Shown here: positions 30,701 through 32,497 of the stretch, piece by piece
Layout of the letters: every line of letters starts with the position of its first letter
How positions within the stretch are numbered: position 1 is the stretch's first letter
Assembly (NCBI GenBank): GCA_946478895.1
Contig: CAMLDY010000021.1
Span: 1 to 32,497, forward strand
Source of the DNA: an uncultured Gemmatimonadota bacterium
Lineage (GTDB): Bacteria; Gemmatimonadota; Gemmatimonadetes; Gemmatimonadales; Gemmatimonadaceae
DNA length: 32,497 nt
Direction of reading: 5' to 3'
Position numbers and translations under genes: made by a program
Notes under the pieces: model-generated
What the model was told of the DNA's origin: nothing
The model's input: only the letters and a program-made list of their open reading frames with translations
Database searches by the model: none

Positions 30701-32497
30701 CGCGGTGGATACCGTCTATCATGGAAAAACCATTCAGGGTCTCGATACCCTGAACAGCGAGCGCGACCCGTTTTCACGAGCGTTCAACGTCGCTCGTGAC
30801 GACCGCGGTCTTCCCGGCGACGTGGTCGACACTCTGATCGTGGTGACTGACACTGTCTCTGGTCGGCCACCCAGCTTCGCCAAGGTGCCGCGCGCGCAGA
30901 CCTGCCTCGGCGGATATGGACTGCGTCAGATCCTCGGCGACTCCAGGATCAACTGCACCGTACACAACAATCACCTCGACGAGGAGGACATTGACGCCGA
31001 CAACGTCCTCAACCTCACCACCAGCGAGCGCGATCAGGAGCAGTGGTATCGATACATTGTCAACCTCGCCGATCCGACGAAGCAAACGCGTCAGGGCGTG
31101 TGCAGCGCCGGCCCCCAGCTGGCCGGCCAGCCCGCCGGCACTCGTGACGACGTGTGCTGGGTCTTCTTCCGCATCCCATTCCGCACGCCCGACGATTCTC
31201 TCGGTCATCCACTGCTGCGCCGCACCCGCGCGCTCCGGATCACCGTCGTATCGGGCGATGGGCTTGGCGATACGGAGTTCAGCACCGTTCCGCTGGCGCG
31301 CCTTCGGCTGACCGGAGCGCCGTGGCTCAAGGTCAGCGACCGCAGCCTGCACGGCATCGCCGGTGATCAGACCTCGACCGGTACGGTCCTGTCGGGTGTC
31401 GTCGGCACCCAGGACAAGAAGCTTCGCGGCGACATCAACTACGAATCCCCGCCCGGTGTCACCGACGCGCCGACCAGCAAGACTGTCTCGTACCAGCCGG
31501 GGCGTGTCCAGATCAACGAGCGGTCACTGCGACTGCTCGCTACGGATCTCGCTCCTCTCGACCGGGCGGAGTCGTATTACCGATTCCCGGAGGGCGAGAA
31601 AAACTTCATGAGCTACAAGCAGCTCCGCGTCTGGGCTCGCGGTGTCAGCAGCGGCTGGGGGCAGGACGGCGAGCTGCAGTTCTACATCAAGATCGCGCGC
31701 GACAACAACAACTTTTACATGTACCGCACGCCGATCAGCTCGGGAACGTCGAAGGCAGCGTGGCTTCCCGAGATCACCGTCAATTTCGAGAAGCTCTTCG
31801 CTCTGCGGGCGGGCATCCAGAACGCGTACCTCCAGGGGACGAGGCGCAACACCTGCACCGGCCTCGATTCGACGCTGATCGCGAATACTCCGCTGCCAAC
31901 CGGCGTCCCGCCCACCGCGCTTTATGCCGCCTGCGACAGCGGATACATCGTTTATACCGTCGACCCCGGTACCAGTCCGCCCAACCTGGCCGCTGTGCAG
32001 GAGCTGGCGGTGGGAATGATCCGCCTGCCGGTCGCATCGGGAGTCAACCCGATTCTGCCGAGCGACACCCTCGAGTTATGGGTCGATGACATCCGCCTCG
32101 CGGGCGTTGTGAACCAGGCGGGGTTCGCCGGGCAGGCAGGTCTGACCGTGGTCGCCAGCGACTTCGCCGACATCCGCATCAACGCCAGTAAGCGCGATCC
32201 GAATTTCCGGCAGCTCGCCGAGCAGCCGACATTTCTGACTGACAACAATCTGGATGTCAGCACGGCGTTTCATCTGGAAAAGCTGCTCCCCGCGTCGCTC
32301 GGCCTGTCGATTCCATTCACGCTCAACTACACCTCGGCGTCCGTCGATCCGTTGTTCGTTTCGCAGTCCGACATCCAGGGAGATGCGATTCAGGGACTCC
32401 GCACGCCGCGGTCCGCGGCCACCTCGATGACCTTGAGCGTGAGGCGGACGAAGCAGTCGACGGGCTCGGTGTGGTCGCCGATTCTCAACAATCTGGA
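27738..32497 (+). CDS. sprA: SprA/Sov-like giant outer-membrane protein, N-terminal 1586 residues (right end cut)
   Basis: A single frame runs without a stop to the window edge. GTG at 27738 has AGGTG (27725-27729) eight bases upstream. GTG at 27726 and TTG at 27795 are alternatives, all before a signal peptide (SPLLFLAMGLLFAASSTARG). The mature N-terminus has LPLTLPSVMSLGERESFRQ, GEYADLGLQLDGRLEFRDEK, LEVGNVTFQPPPSRYI and SGNYGVQAVTKLGSARFRTIL. It continues with ILDTRRMAALAASLPDT, YLREGVDYYADPSLLWIAL, ERLLVDGIPLTRGTDYSVDY, ENLEFWAQIPT and ELWVDDIRL. These are the SprA order seen in Bacteroidota, where the protein (about 2400 residues) is the 36-strand translocon of type IX secretion. The remaining barrel and C-terminus are off the edge. 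Minus-strand frames over this region are shadows. Confidence 0.88.
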   Translation, partial: MRSRVSDTQTTSSAHPSSRLHRTSPLLFLAMGLLFAASSTARGQDPRDTTRKVTPAPPVTPPSGTPGTPGIRLRLGRDTLPLTLPSVMSLGERESFRQAQAQIDAARATAFQQNMRTIMEAVWGQVATSNFATSTPSPPYPGDLPPKPKPIPSRPIPILGEYADLGLQLDGRLEFRDEKNQSALCTSAFLLDPASNCRSAFEPLPQVDFQFAAKSGGIIADRVHVNLDYDTQREFDASNNISIYYEGKGSEFVQRLEVGNVTFQPPPSRYITAGIASGNYGVQAVTKLGSARFRTILAQQKGNIVRDRVFTVGDRTLQAIDRKIEDYQFEARRFFFTVDPRVFGAAYPNIDILDTRRMAALAASLPDTLRPTKIFLYRLLIGGQPPNPNGPQFRIIGDPRSRRGQVYEYLREGVDYYADPSLLWIALVRPLALNNERLVVAYRVRINGRDTVYTATGGTPDLARTDRDQFANLIWDPDVQPGDPAFDREIRSVYRLGGSDLRRQSVILKIVTGSSEDQEKPVAGNADTYLKLFGLAQSTNSSSFDLENRIWPRPSDPNFELSLGSPGAHTIRDQFLIFPSAKPFARNGLATAGNPSNDTIYTTPPEYVRSSQRPEAVYHIRMRAQAEGSGDGGALMLGTVQIRPNSERLLVDGIPLTRGTDYSVDYDLGRVSFNRPDTLFPRPRQVTVQYEENPVFEETPTNIFGATAEFPLTNGQINFTAISQSQRTNFTRPPLGFEPAASLVAGVSALFNFDAEPLTALVSKLPFGTTTIPSRVALSAELAASRPQASASQQAYLESFEGEGGLPIQLSDPQWYFSSQPALGTKIPARFGATVFDLDRATTLAWQSNGVDAEGRAVRYRIDQIDDAVAQSGTGIAGPEPLLWLTLYPLGVGGQLNPNVIGGNIPSASAFRWTVPNAPAGRRWRSVRTVLGPGGADISHAENLEFWAQIPTLDRSKNPTIIFDFGDISENSVTFGPDTLYIRRSTTGAVDTVYHGKTIQGLDTLNSERDPFSRAFNVARDDRGLPGDVVDTLIVVTDTVSGRPPSFAKVPRAQTCLGGYGLRQILGDSRINCTVHNNHLDEEDIDADNVLNLTTSERDQEQWYRYIVNLADPTKQTRQGVCSAGPQLAGQPAGTRDDVCWVFFRIPFRTPDDSLGHPLLRRTRALRITVVSGDGLGDTEFSTVPLARLRLTGAPWLKVSDRSLHGIAGDQTSTGTVLSGVVGTQDKKLRGDINYESPPGVTDAPTSKTVSYQPGRVQINERSLRLLATDLAPLDRAESYYRFPEGEKNFMSYKQLRVWARGVSSGWGQDGELQFYIKIARDNNNFYMYRTPISSGTSKAAWLPEITVNFEKLFALRAGIQNAYLQGTRRNTCTGLDSTLIANTPLPTGVPPTALYAACDSGYIVYTVDPGTSPPNLAAVQELAVGMIRLPVASGVNPILPSDTLELWVDDIRLAGVVNQAGFAGQAGLTVVASDFADIRINASKRDPNFRQLAEQPTFLTDNNLDVSTAFHLEKLLPASLGLSIPFTLNYTSASVDPLFVSQSDIQGDAIQGLRTPRSAATSMTLSVRRTKQSTGSVWSPILNNL

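Overview
The window is about 32.5 kb of mostly GC-rich, densely coding DNA that looks like a chromosome segment from a Gemmatimonadota (FCB-group) bacterium. This rests on a SprA-type giant outer-membrane protein, an Oar-like TonB-dependent receptor, LptF/LptG and MCE (Mla) export genes, a heme A / heme O assembly pair, many secreted lipoproteins, and frequent GTG/TTG starts. The phylum is an inference from gene content, not from a marker gene. No rRNA, tRNA, CRISPR array or transposase gene was found.

Layout. 1-4876 (minus strand): a very tightly packed operon of six genes, read DUF92/VTE6-like membrane kinase, B12-binding radical SAM enzyme, geranylgeranyl-reductase-type FAD oxidoreductase, flavin reductase, SAM methyltransferase, and an SRPBCC/cyclase gene cut by the left edge. 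It resembles the tailoring part of a polyketide or isoprenoid-aromatic pathway; the scaffold-forming enzyme would lie off the left edge. 4877-5405 is non-coding and holds a large imperfect inverted repeat centred at 5150. 5406-7216 (plus): a V4R-like protein of unknown function and an M24 peptidase. 7213-8202 (minus): a GH18-like lipoprotein. 8253-10920 (plus): a secreted amidohydrolase and a copper-protein-like lipoprotein. 11025-15022 (minus): a COX2-transmembrane-like small protein with a His/Met-rich tail, ctaA, ctaB and an MsbA-like ABC exporter, all abutting or overlapping. 15119-16531 (plus): an APC amino-acid transporter. 16640-19945 (plus): a 1101-residue TonB-dependent receptor followed by a textbook terminator. 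20056-20721 (plus): a ferric-reductase-like diheme membrane protein.

20722-23384 differs from its surroundings. It has visibly lower GC and less biased codon use. It carries a lipoprotein with an Ig-like middle and a C-terminal JAMM/JAB-type metallopeptidase signature, translationally linked to a small exported protein with a near-perfect Shine-Dalgarno. Upstream lies a helically phased direct repeat. This is the best candidate for an undescribed system in the window.

23385-27722 (minus) is an envelope-lipid operon read lptF, lptG, mlaE, mlaD, with overlapping TTGA or ATGA start/stop junctions and no Mla ATPase inside it. Divergent from it, an unterminated reading frame from about 27738 to the right edge encodes the N-terminal 1586 residues of a SprA/Sov-like protein, the type IX secretion outer-membrane translocon family. 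The right end is therefore an outer-membrane biogenesis and secretion locus.
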